A stretch of 64,000 nucleotides of DNA from Bacilli bacterium (GCA_017634385.1 JAGBNN010000010.1:1-64000), one strand, 5' to 3'; positions 7,735-16,737 are shown, numbered from the stretch's first letter. The notes: generated by a model from the letters alone, not told the origin. A program made the numbers and translations.

Positions 7735-8148
7735 ATGAAGAAAAATATTATTGACAAATATGTTACTGAAACATCATTTATAAGTGCATTTGTAGTAATG
7801 ATTGCAATGTTTATATTAGGGGTTAAAAATGATTATTTTTATAACTATATAATAACAGCATCGTGTAGTGCAGTTTCAGCATTAATAACAAGCATTGTGT
7901 TTTCAGTAAAAGTACATGAAACTCAAAATACATCAATATATAAATTAGTTATAACTTCTATTTTATGTACGGTAATATCTTTCTTGATAGGATATCTATT
8001 TGAATTTTTAATATTAAATAAAATGTTAAAAATAAATATATGTGCTATTGAAAAGATGGTTGCAGTCATTTATAAAACACTTTTCGCAGTATTAACATCG
8101 ACAATAATTTGTCAAAAATCATTCTCAATATTTCTAAAAAAGAATTAA
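7735..8148 (+). CDS. Small polytopic membrane protein
   Basis: A 137-residue protein with about four membrane helices (roughly residues 13-33, 37-58, 68-90 and 105-128) and short Lys-rich ends. No family recognised. AGGAG stands 7 bp before the ATG, directly after the T run of the terminator of the structured RNA. No other promoter is apparent, so it is probably expressed by read-through past that terminator. If the RNA is a sensor, this protein would be its target, for instance a transporter or a stress membrane protein, but that is inference. Confidence 0.65.
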   Translation: MKKNIIDKYVTETSFISAFVVMIAMFILGVKNDYFYNYIITASCSAVSALITSIVFSVKVHETQNTSIYKLVITSILCTVISFLIGYLFEFLILNKMLKINICAIEKMVAVIYKTLFAVLTSTIICQKSFSIFLKKN

Positions 8149-8165
8149 ATTAATTCTTTTTTTTT
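8139..8165 (+). terminator. Intrinsic terminator
   Basis: AAAGAATT paired with AATTCTTT around a short A-rich loop (8139-8159), then T run to 8165. It overlaps the stop codon. Confidence 0.75.
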
Positions 8166-8166
8166 G

Positions 8167-8175
8167 TGCTATAAT
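8167..8175 (+). promoter_or_regulatory. Extended -10 promoter
   Basis: TGCTATAAT, one base after the T run of the preceding terminator, 18 bp before the ATG at 8193. Confidence 0.55.
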
Positions 8176-8192
8176 TTAAATAGGTGAAGTAT

Positions 8193-8768
8193 ATGAACAT
8201 AATAGTAAAAAGTATAAAACATTTTAACACAATAAATAAACATAGATGGTATGTATTTAAATATTCAATAAAAGCAGGAATTCCAATAAGAGGTTTATTA
8301 CATGATTTATCAAAATATTCACCATCAGAATTTTTTGAAAGTTCAAAATATTTTGTAGGTTATAGAAGCCCAACACACCTTGCTAAAATGGATAAAGGAT
8401 ATTCAAAAGCATGGCTTCATCATAAAGGAAGAAATAAACATCATTTAGAATATTGGGAAGATGTAACAGACGAATACTCTAGTTATTATGCAGCATTTAT
8501 TCCATATAAATATTTAGTTGAATCACTTTGTGATAGAATAAGTGCAGGAATGACATATAAAGGAAAAGAATTCACTCATAAAGAACCACTTAAATATTGG
8601 AATAATGTAGAAAGAAATAATAAAGTAGCAAAACATCCTGGAGTAGTAGAATTTTTTGATATAGTATTAAAGAAAATGTCAGATGAAGATATAGATTCAG
8701 CTTTAAATTCAAAATATTTAAAAGAAACATATAATAAAATATATAATAAATATCATAAGGAGAAATAA
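8193..8768 (+). CDS. DUF5662-like protein
   Basis: A 191-residue soluble protein. The pattern HRWYVF, GLLHDLSKYSPSEF, then HHKGRNKHHLEYW matches what I know of the DUF5662 family, a conserved group of unknown function seen in gut Firmicutes and phages. The His- and Asp-rich motifs (HDLSKYS and KHHLEYW) suggest a metal site and recall HD-type phosphohydrolases. The start is the ATG at 8193, six bases after AGGTG; the GTG at 8184 lies in that ribosome site. The next gene begins 1 bp after its stop, so the pair forms an operon. Confidence 0.65.
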   Translation: MNIIVKSIKHFNTINKHRWYVFKYSIKAGIPIRGLLHDLSKYSPSEFFESSKYFVGYRSPTHLAKMDKGYSKAWLHHKGRNKHHLEYWEDVTDEYSSYYAAFIPYKYLVESLCDRISAGMTYKGKEFTHKEPLKYWNNVERNNKVAKHPGVVEFFDIVLKKMSDEDIDSALNSKYLKETYNKIYNKYHKEK

Positions 8769-8769
8769 T

Positions 8770-9360
8770 ATGATAAGTATTAATACACAAAGTAGTATAA
8801 AAATAACAGGTAATAAAATAATATATTTTGACCCATATCAAATAAAAGAAGAATTACATGATGCAGATTATATATTTATAACACATGATCATTATGATCA
8901 CTATGATATTGATTCTATAAATAAAATAAAAAATGATAATACAAAGTTTATAATACCAGAAGTAATAGATATAGATGGATTAAAAGTATTACCAAACAAA
9001 GAATATAAAATAGATGATATATATTTTAAAACAATACCTAGTTATAATATAGATAAATCATTTCATCCAAAAGATAGAAATTATGTAGGTTATATAATTA
9101 ACATAGAAAATGTAACATATTATATCGCAGGTGATACAGATATAACTGAAGAAAATAAAAAAGTAAAATGTGATATAGCACTAGTACCAATTGGTGGAAC
9201 TTACACAATGGATTATAAAGAAGCAGCTAATCTTATAAATGAAATAAAACCAACACTTGCTATACCAACTCACTATGGATCAATAGTAGGTTCAAAAGAA
9301 GATGGAGAAAAATTTAGAGAGTTATTAAATGAAAAAATAAAATGCGATTTATTAATATAA
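8770..9360 (+). CDS. Metallo-beta-lactamase fold hydrolase
   Basis: A 196-residue soluble protein. THDHYDHYD (His39, His41, Asp43, His44) is the HxHxDH metal motif of the fold. AGDTD carries the bridging Asp and PTHYG the last His. The short length and plain layout resemble the UPF0173/YtnP-like group of small metal-dependent hydrolases, whose substrates are mostly unknown. It directly follows the DUF5662-like gene, and the stop codon lies inside the terminator hairpin. Confidence 0.8.
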   Translation: MISINTQSSIKITGNKIIYFDPYQIKEELHDADYIFITHDHYDHYDIDSINKIKNDNTKFIIPEVIDIDGLKVLPNKEYKIDDIYFKTIPSYNIDKSFHPKDRNYVGYIINIENVTYYIAGDTDITEENKKVKCDIALVPIGGTYTMDYKEAANLINEIKPTLAIPTHYGSIVGSKEDGEKFRELLNEKIKCDLLI

Positions 9361-9374
9361 ATACGCATTTTTTT
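9340..9374 (+). terminator. Intrinsic terminator containing the stop codon
   Basis: AAATGCG/CGCATTT (9340-9346 with 9364-9370), with ATTTA/TAAAT continuing inside. T run follows. The TAA stop (9358-9360) lies within the hairpin. Confidence 0.75.
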
Positions 9375-9435
9375 ATATTGTAACCATATTTTACACATAT
9401 TTTTAAATTATTATTAAGTCAAGGAGGGAGATAAA

Positions 9436-9708
9436 ATGAATGAAAAAACAAAAAATATTATTATAATTGTTCTAGCAGTTTTATTATCAGCATCAGTAAT
9501 GCTTAATATAATAAATATAAGACCTAGTATGAGTAGAATGCAACATGATAATATGATGCAAAGAAGCATGAATGGTCCAATGAATGATAATAGACAATTT
9601 AATAGGCAAGATAGAAATCAAAACATGCCACAAGATAATCAAAATGTACCAGAACAAAATCAACAACAAGAAAATAATAATATAGACCAACAAAGTAATG
9701 AAATGTAA
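9436..9708 (+). CDS. Small membrane-anchored protein with a Met/Asn/Gln-rich tail
   Basis: A 90-residue protein with one N-terminal hydrophobic helix (residues about 7-27) and a polar, low-complexity tail rich in Asn, Gln and Met, probably outside the cell. Strong AGGAGGGAG ribosome site. The tail resembles the Met/Asn/Pro-rich linker of the larger protein encoded 31 bp downstream, which suggests a shared origin. Met-rich tails can bind copper, but nothing here proves it. Not recognised. Confidence 0.6.
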   Translation: MNEKTKNIIIIVLAVLLSASVMLNIINIRPSMSRMQHDNMMQRSMNGPMNDNRQFNRQDRNQNMPQDNQNVPEQNQQQENNNIDQQSNEM

Positions 9709-9739
9709 TATAATATAATTATGATAAGGAGATGAATCA

Positions 9740-11464
9740 ATGAAAAGAAGTATAAAAAATATTATCATGATAATAATTATAATATTATTATCGGTAGGAA
9801 TGTTTTTTACAACAAAATATTTAAAGCCAGTAACACAAAATAGTACAATGTCTCAAATGGGTACACCACCAACTATGCCATCAAGTGATAATAACTCAAA
9901 TAGTTCGCAAAACACACCACCAGAAAAACCATCTGATGATAGTAGCTCAGAAAAATCATCAGATAATAGTTCACAAAATACACCGCCTCAAATGCCAACT
10001 GAGAGTAATTTACAAAGTGATAATTCATCAGTATTATTTTATGTATTAATAATATGTGAAGGATTAGCACTTGCATCCATAATATCATATTTAATTTCTA
10101 GTAAATTTAATTTAAAAACTAGAAAAGAAACATTTGAAAATGGAGATAAAATAGTTATATACGTATTATTAGTAACATTATTAACAACCTCTATATCATC
10201 AATTCCAATATTATTAAATAATAAAGAAAATAGTAATAATTCACAGAATAATCAAATGAATCAAGAAAGTAATGCAACTTATTCTGCAAAAGAAGAGATA
10301 ACAGAAGATAAAACAATAACATCTGGAAGTTATTCATCTACTACTAAAGATGAAAATGCAATACTTACAACAGGTGATATAAAAGTAAATATATCTAATG
10401 TAGAGGTATCCAAAACAGGTGATTCAAATGGAGGAGATAATACTTCATTTTATGGTACTAATTCAGCTATACTTGCTAAATCAGGAGCAATACTAACTTT
10501 GAAAAATATAACAGTTAATACAAACGCAACTGGTGCTAATGGGGTATTTAGTTATGGAGGAAGTGCTACAACTAGTAATTCTTCTAGTGATGGAACAACA
10601 GTAAATATAAGTGATTCAACTATTACTACTACTAAAGATAATTCAGGAGGAATAATGACAACTGGTGGTGGAGTAATGAATGCTAATAATTTAACAATTA
10701 ATACCTCTGGTATTTCATCAGCGGCTATTAGATCTGATAGAGGTGGAGGAGATGTAACAGTTAATAAAGGTACATATACAACAACAGGGCAAGGATCTCC
10801 TGCAATATATTCAACAGCTAATATAAAAGTAAGTAATGCTAAATTAATATCAAAAGCTTCTGAAGGTGTAGTTATAGAAGGAAAGAATTCAGTAACACTT
10901 GATAATGTAGAACTAATTGATACTAATAATAAATTAAACGGACAATCTACAACATATAAAAATATATTTTTATATCAATCAATGAGTGGAGATGCAGATA
11001 ATGGGACAGCAGAATTTACTTCTAAAAATAGTACAATTATTACTAATAAAGGTGATACATTATATGTAACAAATACAACTGCATCAATAACTTTAGAAAA
11101 TAATATAATAACTAATAATGATAATACTGGTAATTTCTTAAGAATACAAAAAGATTCTTGGGGAAATTCTGGAAATAATGGTGGAGTAGTAACACTTAAC
11201 TTAACTAATCAAAATATAAATGGTAATATAGTTGTAGATTCAATATCAAAATTAACAATGAATATGAGTAATAATTCTTATTATGAAGGAAAAATAAATA
11301 CTGATAATACAGCAAAAGAAATAACATTAAAACTAGATAAAACATCTAAAATTAAATTAACTGGTGATACATATATTACAAGTTTAGAAAATAGTGATTC
11401 ATCAAATAGTAATATTGATTTTAATGGATATAAATTATATGTAAATAATAAATCAATAAATTAA
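9740..11464 (+). CDS. Membrane-anchored surface protein with a beta-helix domain
   Basis: A 574-residue protein: N-terminal membrane helix (about 7-27), a Pro/Ser/Asn-rich low-complexity stretch with repeated PPEKPS/PPQMPT-like units (about 35-95), two more membrane helices (about 98-118 and 137-160), and then some 400 residues of short Gly/Asn/Thr/Ser-rich strands (such as VNISNVEV, LTLKNITV, VNISDSTI, NNLTINTSG, LDNVELID) typical of a right-handed parallel beta-helix. Beta-helices of this kind are common in adhesins and polysaccharide-active surface proteins. No catalytic residues stand out. It follows the small protein at 9436 and ends in a bidirectional terminator against the convergent tetR-type gene. 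Confidence 0.65.
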   Translation: MKRSIKNIIMIIIIILLSVGMFFTTKYLKPVTQNSTMSQMGTPPTMPSSDNNSNSSQNTPPEKPSDDSSSEKSSDNSSQNTPPQMPTESNLQSDNSSVLFYVLIICEGLALASIISYLISSKFNLKTRKETFENGDKIVIYVLLVTLLTTSISSIPILLNNKENSNNSQNNQMNQESNATYSAKEEITEDKTITSGSYSSTTKDENAILTTGDIKVNISNVEVSKTGDSNGGDNTSFYGTNSAILAKSGAILTLKNITVNTNATGANGVFSYGGSATTSNSSSDGTTVNISDSTITTTKDNSGGIMTTGGGVMNANNLTINTSGISSAAIRSDRGGGDVTVNKGTYTTTGQGSPAIYSTANIKVSNAKLISKASEGVVIEGKNSVTLDNVELIDTNNKLNGQSTTYKNIFLYQSMSGDADNGTAEFTSKNSTIITNKGDTLYVTNTTASITLENNIITNNDNTGNFLRIQKDSWGNSGNNGGVVTLNLTNQNINGNIVVDSISKLTMNMSNNSYYEGKINTDNTAKEITLKLDKTSKIKLTGDTYITSLENSDSSNSNIDFNGYKLYVNNKSIN

Positions 11465-11494
11465 AAAAGGAACTTTAAAAGTTCCTTTTTATTT
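11464..11494. terminator. Bidirectional intrinsic terminator
   Basis: AAAAAGGAACTT paired with AAGTTCCTTTTT, with T runs on both strands. It serves the beta-helix gene (+) and the tetR-type gene (-), which converge here. Confidence 0.8.
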
Positions 11495-12088
11495 TATTAT
11501 ATTAACCGCAATATTAATAACTTCTTTTTTCATAATATCATAATTCATTTCACTATGATTATGATAAATAATCTCATGACATAAATTATCAATCATTCCA
11601 TATATAATATGTACTTTCTCAAAAGCATTATCAATATAAATATTATTATTTTCTAAAATAGTAACAATTTTTTTAGTAACATCTAATTCTTGATCTTTAT
11701 AATAATGATCAACTTTACTATTTAAATGGGACATAGCAGTTAATTCATTATGAGCTTTTTTAGATATGTTATGCCCTTTAATTAATAAATCAATAATATC
11801 ATTTAAAATCTTATCTATATTATCTTTATTAATTTCACTATTTTCTAAAAATTCAATTAAAGTATTTATAAGATTATCAAAATAATTTTTAACACCTTCT
11901 AAAAAGATTTCTTCTTTATCATTAAAATATTGATAAACAATACCTGTAGATACACCAGCATATTCAGCGATTAAAGCAGTATTAGTATTGTAATATCCTT
12001 TTTCACACATTAATTCAAAACCTTTTTCAATAATTCTATTTCTTTTCTCAATAGATCTTTTTTGCGTTGGTATTCTAGTTTCTGACAT
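11489..12088 (-). CDS. TetR-family transcriptional regulator
   Basis: A 199-residue protein on the minus strand. Residues about 13-60 are a TetR helix-turn-helix (IIEKGFELMCEKGYYNTNTALIAEYAGVS in outline, then GIVYQYFNDKEEIF), and the rest is the helical ligand-binding and dimer domain. It is divergent from an ABC exporter/CDF operon, with a 144-bp spacer that holds two identical inverted repeats around the exporter promoter. It is therefore very likely the repressor of that operon and of itself. GAGGTGG precedes the ATG on the minus strand. The inducer is unknown; the operon suggests a toxic compound, peptide or metal. Confidence 0.88.
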   Translation of the reverse strand: MSETRIPTQKRSIEKRNRIIEKGFELMCEKGYYNTNTALIAEYAGVSTGIVYQYFNDKEEIFLEGVKNYFDNLINTLIEFLENSEINKDNIDKILNDIIDLLIKGHNISKKAHNELTAMSHLNSKVDHYYKDQELDVTKKIVTILENNNIYIDNAFEKVHIIYGMIDNLCHEIIYHNHSEMNYDIMKKEVINIAVNIIK

Positions 12089-12108
12089 AAAACCACCTCG
12101 TTAATACA

Positions 12109-12136
12109 ATTATACATAAAAAATAAAAAAAGTAAA
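12109..12136 (-). promoter_or_regulatory. Promoter of the tetR-type gene
   Basis: On the minus strand, TTTACT (12136-12131), a 16-bp spacer and TGTATAAT with the -10 at 12114-12109. The -35 lies 3 bp from operator 1. Confidence 0.6.
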
Positions 12137-12139
12137 GAA

Positions 12140-12159
12140 ATGTGAAAAAATATTCATAT
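12140..12159. promoter_or_regulatory. Operator 1 for the TetR-family regulator
   Basis: ATGTGAA-N6-TTCATAT, an inverted repeat with one mismatch, placed between the -35 boxes of the divergent promoters. Confidence 0.65.
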
Positions 12160-12163
12160 TTTA

Positions 12164-12191
12164 TTGACAACAACATATAAAATAGTATAAT
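12164..12191 (+). promoter_or_regulatory. Promoter of the ABC exporter operon
   Basis: Full consensus TTGACA (12164-12169), 16-bp spacer, TATAAT (12186-12191). It is flanked on both sides by the ATGTGAA-N6-TTCATAT operators. Confidence 0.8.
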
Positions 12192-12196
12192 TGATA

Positions 12197-12216
12197 ATGT
12201 GAAATAAAATTCATAT
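12197..12216. promoter_or_regulatory. Operator 2 for the TetR-family regulator
   Basis: Same half sites and spacing as operator 1 (ATGTGAA-N6-TTCATAT), 57 bp downstream of it and covering the transcription start of the exporter operon. Confidence 0.65.
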
Positions 12217-12232
12217 TTTATAGGAGGTATAT

Positions 12233-12952
12233 ATGAAAAAAGAAGAAAACTTTATAGTTTTTAAAGATGTTACAAAATCATATAATGTAGGTGAAAAAAC
12301 ATTCAATGCATTAAATAAAATAAATTTTAGTATTCCAAAAGGAGAATTTGTAGTAATATTAGGACCATCAGGTGCAGGAAAATCAACACTTCTTAATTTA
12401 CTTGGTGGAATGGATAATGTTACAAGTGGAAATATTATAGTAGATGGAGAATCTATTGAAAATTATTCTAAAAATGAACTTGCAACTTATAGAGCAGAAA
12501 ATGTAGGATTTATATTTCAATTTTATAATATATTACCAACATTAACAGTTTTAGAAAATGTAGAAATAGTAAAAGATATAGTTAAGAAACCAAAAAGTTC
12601 TAAACAAATATTAACTGATGTAGGACTTATTAAACATGCTAATAAATTTCCAAATCAATTATCTGGTGGAGAACAACAAAGAGTATCTATTGCAAGAGCA
12701 ATTGCTAAAAATCCAAAAATACTTTTATGTGATGAACCAACAGGAGCACTTGATTCAAAAACAGGTGTAGAAGTATTAAAACTACTAAAAAAACAATGTG
12801 ATGGAGATAATGGAAATAATACTGTAATAATAGTTACTCATAATGCATTAATCGCAGAAATAGCAGATAGAGTAATTAGAGTAAAAAATGGTCAAATTGA
12901 TAAAATAGAAATAAATAAACATCCAAAAAATATTGATGAGGTAGTTTGGTAA
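12233..12952 (+). CDS. ABC transporter ATP-binding protein, MacB/LolD type
   Basis: A 239-residue ATPase with Walker [11 protein letters not shown]-loop FIFQFYN, signature LSGGEQQR, Walker [13 protein letters not shown] and the switch His in VTHN. The GALD ending of Walker B and the FQ-loop type belong to the MacB/LolD/FtsE group that drives mechanotransmission-type exporters. It pairs with the FtsX-type permease 1 bp downstream. The operon is under the flanking TetR-type regulator. Likely role: export or extrusion of an antimicrobial compound or peptide. Confidence 0.9.
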   Translation: MKKEENFIVFKDVTKSYNVGEKTFNALNKINFSIPKGEFVVILGPSGAGKSTLLNLLGGMDNVTSGNIIVDGESIENYSKNELATYRAENVGFIFQFYNILPTLTVLENVEIVKDIVKKPKSSKQILTDVGLIKHANKFPNQLSGGEQQRVSIARAIAKNPKILLCDEPTGALDSKTGVEVLKLLKKQCDGDNGNNTVIIVTHNALIAEIADRVIRVKNGQIDKIEINKHPKNIDEVVW

Positions 12953-12953
12953 T

Positions 12954-15323
12954 ATGTTAATAAGAAAAATGTTTCGTGACATAAAACGAAACTTATCACA
13001 ATTTATCACAATATTTTTAATGGTATTAATAGGAGTAATGGCATACTCTGGTATTGAAGCATATATGGATGGTATGACAAAGACAGCAGATGTATTTTAC
13101 TCTGAAAATAATTTACAAGATTTAAATGTAATAGGAGCTAATTTTACAAAAGATGATTTAAATAAAATAAAAGAATTAGATAATGTAGTAGATGCAGAAA
13201 GAAAACTTAGTTTAACTGCAACTACAGATAAAGATAAAACATTATTACTTAATTTTATAGAATCAAATAACATATCAAAATTTTATGTAGTAAAAGGTGA
13301 AAAATTTAATAGGGAAAAAAGTGGTGTTTGGCTTGATCAATTTTATGCAGATGAAAACAATATTAAAATTGGTGATGAAATAACTGTTAAGTATGAAACA
13401 TTAAATCTAAAAGAAAAAGTATTAGGTCTTATAAATGTGCCAGATCATTTATATGATGTAAGAGATTCATCAGAATTATATCCAGACAGAAAAGAATTTG
13501 GATTTGCATATTTATCTGTTGATGAAATAACAGAAGATTATATAAAATCAAAAGTTATGGATGAAATGGGTATAAAAGATGAAAAAATATTTGATTATTA
13601 TGTGAAAGATTTTAATTATAAGGATTATATAGTATATAACTATGTAATGGTAGATGTAGATAAAAAGAAAAATGTAGAAAAAGTAAAAGATAAAATAGAA
13701 AAAGAAATAGAAAATGCCGTAGCAATAATTAAAATAGAAGATACTTCATCATATGTAACTTATCAAGGCGAAATAGATGAAGGTAAAACTTATGTAGGAG
13801 TATTTTCAGGATTATTCTTATTTATAGCAATGCTTTCAGTAATAACTACAATGAATAGAGTAGTTAAAAAACAAAGAATACAAATAGGTACTTTAAAAGC
13901 AATTGGATTTAAAGATAGAAAAGTACTTTCTCATTATATGAGTTATGGCTTCTGGATATCTTTAATTGCAGCTATATTTGGACTTGTTGCAGGATATTTC
14001 TTTATAGGAAATACATTCTTATCACTTGAAATGGCATTCTTTGAAATACCAAATGGTCATCCTGTAATGAGTTATAAAAGTTATGTAGTCGCACTTATTG
14101 TAGTATTAGTAGTAACAATAATTTCTTATATAGCATGTAGAAGTATATTAAAAGAAAATCCAGCAGAAACACTTAGAAATAAAATTCCAAATGTAAAAAA
14201 GAATTCACTTAATATAACTACAAAAGGAATATTTAAGAAAATGAATTTTTCAAGTAAATGGAATGCAAGAGATATACTTAGAAATAAAATGAGAACAATA
14301 ATGGGAATTGTAGGTATTACATCTTGTTGTATGCTTATAGTATGTGCATTCGGTATGCTTGATTCAATGAATTACTTTGTTGATTTACAATTTAATAGAT
14401 TATATAACTTTGATTATAAATTAACATTAAATGAATCAATAAGTGATAATGAATTAAAAGCATTAGAAGATAAATATGGAAATAAAACTTCTAAATCATA
14501 TTTAATAGAAATAAAAGAAAATGGTAAAAAAGAATCAAATAATATATTTGTAACAGATGCAGGTAATTTAGTTAGATTTGTAGATGATAATGGTAAATTT
14601 AAAAAAGCACCATCAAATGATGGAGTATATGTAACTTATAAACTTGCTCAAACTAAAGGTTATAAACTAGGAGATAAAATAAAATGGCATATAACTGGAA
14701 CTAATAAATATTATACTTCTAAGATAGTAGGATTTAATAAAGATCCACAAAATCAAAATGTATCAATGACAAGAAAATATTTAGAAATTTTAGGTATTGA
14801 ATATAAACCTGATTCACTATATACAAATAAAGATTTATCTAAAGTAAAAGAAATAAAGAAAGTAGAAGTTATACAAGATATAGATGCTCTAGAAGAAGGT
14901 ATGACTAATATGCTTTCAATGATGAAAACAATGCTTATATTAATAATAGTAATAGCAATACTTTTAGGTTCAATTATAATTTATAATTTAGGTATATTAT
15001 CATTTTCTGAAAAACAATATCAATTTGCTACTTTAAAAGTATTAGGATTTAAAGATAAACAAATAAAAAATATATTTATAAAACAAAACAACTGGATAGC
15101 AATAGTATCAATAATATTAGGATCACCACTAGGATTCTATTTAACAGATTGGTTATTTAAAACTGCTATAGAAGAACATTATGACTTTGGAGCTAGTATA
15201 ACTATTAGAACATATATAATCGCAGCTATTGGAACATTCTTAGTATCTTATTTAGTATCAAAATTCTTATCTAGAAAAATAACTAATATAGATATGGTAT
15301 CTAGTTTAAAAGGAAATGAATAA
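12954..15323 (+). CDS. ABC transporter permease with two FtsX-like domains
   Basis: A 789-residue membrane protein: an N-terminal helix (about 15-35), a large extracytoplasmic domain (about 40-270), three helices around 280-410, a second N-terminal-like helix near 450-470 (the start of repeat two, RDILRNKMRTIMGIVG), a smaller outside domain, and three final helices (about 650-780). Two FtsX/MacB permease repeats in one chain are typical of Firmicute resistance-type exporters. The gene starts 1 bp after the ATPase and is followed by the CDF gene with overlapping codons. Confidence 0.87.
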   Translation: MLIRKMFRDIKRNLSQFITIFLMVLIGVMAYSGIEAYMDGMTKTADVFYSENNLQDLNVIGANFTKDDLNKIKELDNVVDAERKLSLTATTDKDKTLLLNFIESNNISKFYVVKGEKFNREKSGVWLDQFYADENNIKIGDEITVKYETLNLKEKVLGLINVPDHLYDVRDSSELYPDRKEFGFAYLSVDEITEDYIKSKVMDEMGIKDEKIFDYYVKDFNYKDYIVYNYVMVDVDKKKNVEKVKDKIEKEIENAVAIIKIEDTSSYVTYQGEIDEGKTYVGVFSGLFLFIAMLSVITTMNRVVKKQRIQIGTLKAIGFKDRKVLSHYMSYGFWISLIAAIFGLVAGYFFIGNTFLSLEMAFFEIPNGHPVMSYKSYVVALIVVLVVTIISYIACRSILKENPAETLRNKIPNVKKNSLNITTKGIFKKMNFSSKWNARDILRNKMRTIMGIVGITSCCMLIVCAFGMLDSMNYFVDLQFNRLYNFDYKLTLNESISDNELKALEDKYGNKTSKSYLIEIKENGKKESNNIFVTDAGNLVRFVDDNGKFKKAPSNDGVYVTYKLAQTKGYKLGDKIKWHITGTNKYYTSKIVGFNKDPQNQNVSMTRKYLEILGIEYKPDSLYTNKDLSKVKEIKKVEVIQDIDALEEGMTNMLSMMKTMLILIIVIAILLGSIIIYNLGILSFSEKQYQFATLKVLGFKDKQIKNIFIKQNNWIAIVSIILGSPLGFYLTDWLFKTAIEEHYDFGASITIRTYIIAAIGTFLVSYLVSKFLSRKITNIDMVSSLKGNE

Positions 15324-15324
15324 T

Positions 15325-16209
15325 ATGAAAACAGAAAAAAATATTTTAATAGCATTTATATTAAATTTATTATTTTCATGTATAGAATTCATAGGTGGAA
15401 TGTTTACTGGAAGTATTGCAATACTTTCAGATTCCATCCATGATTTAGGTGATGCGCTTAGTATAGGATTATCATATTTCTTAGAAAAGAAAAGTAAAAA
15501 AAGTGCAAATAATAATTATACATATGGGTATATTAAATATTCAATTATAGGAAGTGTAATAACAACAGTAATACTTATAATAGGATCAATATTTGTAATA
15601 ATAGGTTCAATAAAAAGAATAATTTATCCAGTAGAAATTAATTATAATGGAATGCTATTATTATCTATATTTGGAGTAGTAATAAATTTCATCGCTGCTT
15701 ATTTTACAAAAGAAGGGGATTCATTAAATCAAAAATCTGTTAACCTTCATATGATGGAAGATGTATTAGGATGGTTAGTAGTATTAATAGGATCTATAGT
15801 AATGAAATTTACTGATATTTCCATAATAGATTCAGTACTATCATTATTAGTTTCAATATTTATACTTTATAAAGCTGTTATAAACTTTAAAAAAATATTA
15901 GATGTATTTTTAGAAAAAACACCATCTAATATAGATATAGAAAAATTAAATATCCATTTATTTAGTATTAATGGAGTAAAAGATATACATCATGTTCATA
16001 TAAGAAGTATAGATGGATATAATAATATAGGAACATTTCATATAGTAGTAGATAAATATGATAAAGAAATAAAAGATAAAATAAAAGAAGAACTATTAGA
16101 ATTTGGAATAAATCATTCCACTATAGAATTTGAATTACCAGAAGAAAATTGTCATAGTGAAGAATGTAAAATAGAAGTTAAAACTCATCATCATAATCAT
16201 CATCATTAA
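15325..16209 (+). CDS. Cation diffusion facilitator, zinc type
   Basis: A 294-residue membrane protein of the CDF family. The transport site is visible as two HxxxD pairs: His39-Asp43 in SDSIHDLGD and His142-Asp146 in HMMEDVLGW, the arrangement linked with zinc. Six helices, a C-terminal cytoplasmic domain and a His-rich tail (last 8 residues mostly His) that could bind metal. CDF proteins exchange cytoplasmic metal for protons. The start at 15325 is preferred because AGGA lies about 10 bp upstream; the in-frame ATG at 15316 is only 2 bp from it. It is the third gene of the TetR-controlled operon, which suggests that metal or metal-binding compounds matter to this operon. Confidence 0.88.
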   Translation: MKTEKNILIAFILNLLFSCIEFIGGMFTGSIAILSDSIHDLGDALSIGLSYFLEKKSKKSANNNYTYGYIKYSIIGSVITTVILIIGSIFVIIGSIKRIIYPVEINYNGMLLLSIFGVVINFIAAYFTKEGDSLNQKSVNLHMMEDVLGWLVVLIGSIVMKFTDISIIDSVLSLLVSIFILYKAVINFKKILDVFLEKTPSNIDIEKLNIHLFSINGVKDIHHVHIRSIDGYNNIGTFHIVVDKYDKEIKDKIKEELLEFGINHSTIEFELPEENCHSEECKIEVKTHHHNHHH

Positions 16210-16245
16210 AAAAAGATATGATTAAATACTCATATCTTTTTTATT
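16210..16245. terminator. Bidirectional intrinsic terminator
   Basis: Stem AAAAAGATATGA/TCATATCTTTTT (16210-16221 with 16230-16241), between the convergent CDF and GNAT genes; T runs on both strands. Confidence 0.8.
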
Positions 16246-16686
16246 TTCATTTATTTTCCTTTTTGAAGAAAATACTAAAGTTCTATCATCACCATCTTTA
16301 ATAAGTTCTTCTTCTAAATTTTTATTTTCTTCAAATCCACAAGACTTAGCTAAATTAATAGAAGCTATATTATCTTTATCTATTGACAAGTGGACATATT
16401 CACAAGCATTATCAGTTTCAAAAATATTATTAGTTAAAGTAGAAAGTACATACTTAGCAATACCTTTTCCTCTAAATTCTTTTTTTATACCAATATATAT
16501 TTCTCTATCAGGTAAATCATCATCTCTAAGCATAGTCTTAAAGCATCCTACAAAAGTATCATCTAAAAAAATAAATCTAGAATCAGAAGGATTAAAAGAA
16601 ACAAATTTAGTTAATGATTCATCTGAATTTATTTCAGATAAATATTTATCATAACTAGGAACAAATCCCTTAAAACTAATATTCAT
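16222..16686 (-). CDS. GNAT-family N-acetyltransferase
   Basis: A 154-residue protein on the minus strand. The acetyl-CoA loop is RGKGIAKYVL, preceded by the strand IYIGIKKEF and followed by VHLSIDKDNIASINLAKSCGF, the classical GNAT motif B. The acceptor cannot be told from the sequence. It is a single gene, convergent with the CDF gene and divergent from the HAD-like gene at 16766. Confidence 0.85.
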   Translation of the reverse strand: MNISFKGFVPSYDKYLSEINSDESLTKFVSFNPSDSRFIFLDDTFVGCFKTMLRDDDLPDREIYIGIKKEFRGKGIAKYVLSTLTNNIFETDNACEYVHLSIDKDNIASINLAKSCGFEENKNLEEELIKDGDDRTLVFSSKRKINENKKDMSI

Positions 16687-16737
16687 ATTATCACCTAAAT
16701 TAATAATACAATTATTTTATTTTTTTATCAATACATG

